A DNA stretch of 5,718 nt, taken from assembly GCA_964493075.1 (NCBI GenBank), contig CAZBNU010000245.1, positions 1 through 5,718 of the forward strand, written 5' to 3'. The notes below the pieces were generated by a model. That model was not told the origin of the DNA, made no database searches, and worked only from the letters and a program-made list of their open reading frames with translations. The stretch's first letter is position 1. The number at the start of each line of letters is the position of its first letter. A program made the position numbers and the translations under genes. Shown piece after piece: positions 4,998-5,718 of this stretch. This DNA is from SLFT01 sp964493075 (GTDB lineage Bacteria; Hydrogenedentota; Hydrogenedentia; Hydrogenedentales; CAITNO01).

Positions 4998-5718
4998 ATG
5001 TTCAAGAAAAAACGCTTGTTTATGCTTGCCTGTATTGCTGCTCTCGTTGTTCTTGGCTACAATTTCGGTTGGGAAATCGTGGCGGGGTGCGTCATTGCAT
5101 TTGTTGTGCTGCTTGGTTTGCTGCAGGTCGTCAAACTGGTGACGTTCACGCTGGATTTGCGGGCAATGGACACCCTGAAACCCAAATACAACTGGGATAC
5201 CCAGATTAAGACTCTGCCACAACGAGAACCCCCTGCGGACACCTGGAATTTCGCCGTTCTCGGCGATACCAGGAACAATGTGTCCATTTCAAAACGGTTG
5301 TATCGCAAGTCAAAGGAGTTGCAGCCGGACATGCTGTTTCATACCGGCGACATCGTCCGGAGCGGCACGGCGCGGGAACTCATCGAAAATCACATCGGCG
5401 TCATCGAAAAGGAACAACTGCCATTCCCCGTGTTCTGTGTGCCAGGCAATCACGAACGGGGCATCTTCTACAACTTTGCCGCCTACAACGCCCTCTATGG
5501 CAGCGACCGGTTCGCCTTTATCCATGAGCACTGCAATTTCGTCGGCATCAACAACAGCGGGAAGCGGGGGATAGGCGATGAGGAACTGAACTTCCTGAAA
5601 ACCGAACTGGAAAAGCCAAGCAAGTTTTCCTTTGTGTTCCTGCATATTCCCCCGGCATTTTTTGAAGCTGGCTTTGTACTGGACTCTCGTCGGCGCGGAT
5701 TCAAAAAGAATGCCGGGC
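4998..5718 (+). CDS. Membrane-anchored calcineurin-like metallophosphoesterase (N-terminal part; 3' end outside window)
   Basis: 240 codons are visible and the frame is open at the window end. ATG 4998 is preceded by AAGGTG (4984-4989) at 8 bases. After a basic start (MFKKKR) come two hydrophobic stretches, about residues 7-21 and 27-50, separated by a short NFGWE turn, so the protein probably has a membrane hairpin. The catalytic domain begins near residue 83 with the metallophosphoesterase motifs in order: LGDTR (D90), HTGDIV (D118), PGNHE (N151, H152) and FLHIPP (H216). The final GHxH-type motif would lie beyond the window. The first motif has Arg92 where Asp-x-His is usual. These enzymes hydrolyse phosphoesters with two metal ions; the substrate cannot be predicted. 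With two membrane segments the domain would be cytoplasmic, with one it would be periplasmic. The upstream repeat separates it from the TPR gene, so it may have its own promoter. Confidence 0.87.
   Translation, partial: MFKKKRLFMLACIAALVVLGYNFGWEIVAGCVIAFVVLLGLLQVVKLVTFTLDLRAMDTLKPKYNWDTQIKTLPQREPPADTWNFAVLGDTRNNVSISKRLYRKSKELQPDMLFHTGDIVRSGTARELIENHIGVIEKEQLPFPVFCVPGNHERGIFYNFAAYNALYGSDRFAFIHEHCNFVGINNSGKRGIGDEELNFLKTELEKPSKFSFVFLHIPPAFFEAGFVLDSRRRGFKKNAG

Noticed and set aside
4869..5222. 117-residue minus-strand ORF over the repeat and the metallophosphoesterase start
   Set aside because: It spans repeat DNA and antisense of a recognisable enzyme; the translation is low-complexity and unlike a protein family.

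Overview
The window reads as a bacterial chromosome segment with roughly balanced base composition. Every gene I can support lies on the + strand: the 3' part of a 6-phosphogluconate dehydrogenase gene (gndA-type), a sugar-isomerase-like TIM-barrel gene, a long-form hflX, a secreted TPR protein gene, and the 5' part of a membrane-anchored metallophosphoesterase gene. The signal peptide on the TPR protein and the HflX architecture suggest a Gram-negative bacterium. The GTPase domain resembles Desulfobacterota-type HflX proteins as I remember them, but the sequence alone does not fix the phylum.

Layout. Positions 1-671 hold the last 222 residues of 6-phosphogluconate dehydrogenase, closed by a perfect 10-bp hairpin terminator (696-720). 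Positions 672-1083 form an AT-rich control region with a near-consensus sigma70-type promoter (872-900) and a possible 27-codon leader ORF (928-1011) that has its own Shine-Dalgarno sequence. A 326-residue TIM-barrel protein follows (1084-2064). hflX (2142-3776) comes next and seems to start at a CTG codon just after an in-frame TGA. Its stop codon overlaps the start of the TPR gene (3764-4690). The gap 4691-4997 is filled by a 265-bp inverted-repeat element with internal palindromes. A metallophosphoesterase with an N-terminal membrane hairpin starts at 4998 and runs off the window.

The TIM-barrel, hflX and TPR genes look like one transcription unit driven by the promoter at 872-900. The metallophosphoesterase may be read from the same transcript or from its own start beyond the repeat element. 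No shared pathway is evident: gndA belongs to the pentose phosphate pathway, HflX acts on ribosomes, and the TPR protein is exported.

The most notable points are the apparent loss of three of the four structural-metal ligands in the TIM-barrel protein, the CTG/in-frame TGA arrangement at hflX, the RadC/JAMM-like look of the HflX N-terminal extension, the leader ORF, and the composite repeat element. I do not see a defence system, CRISPR array, tRNA or rRNA.
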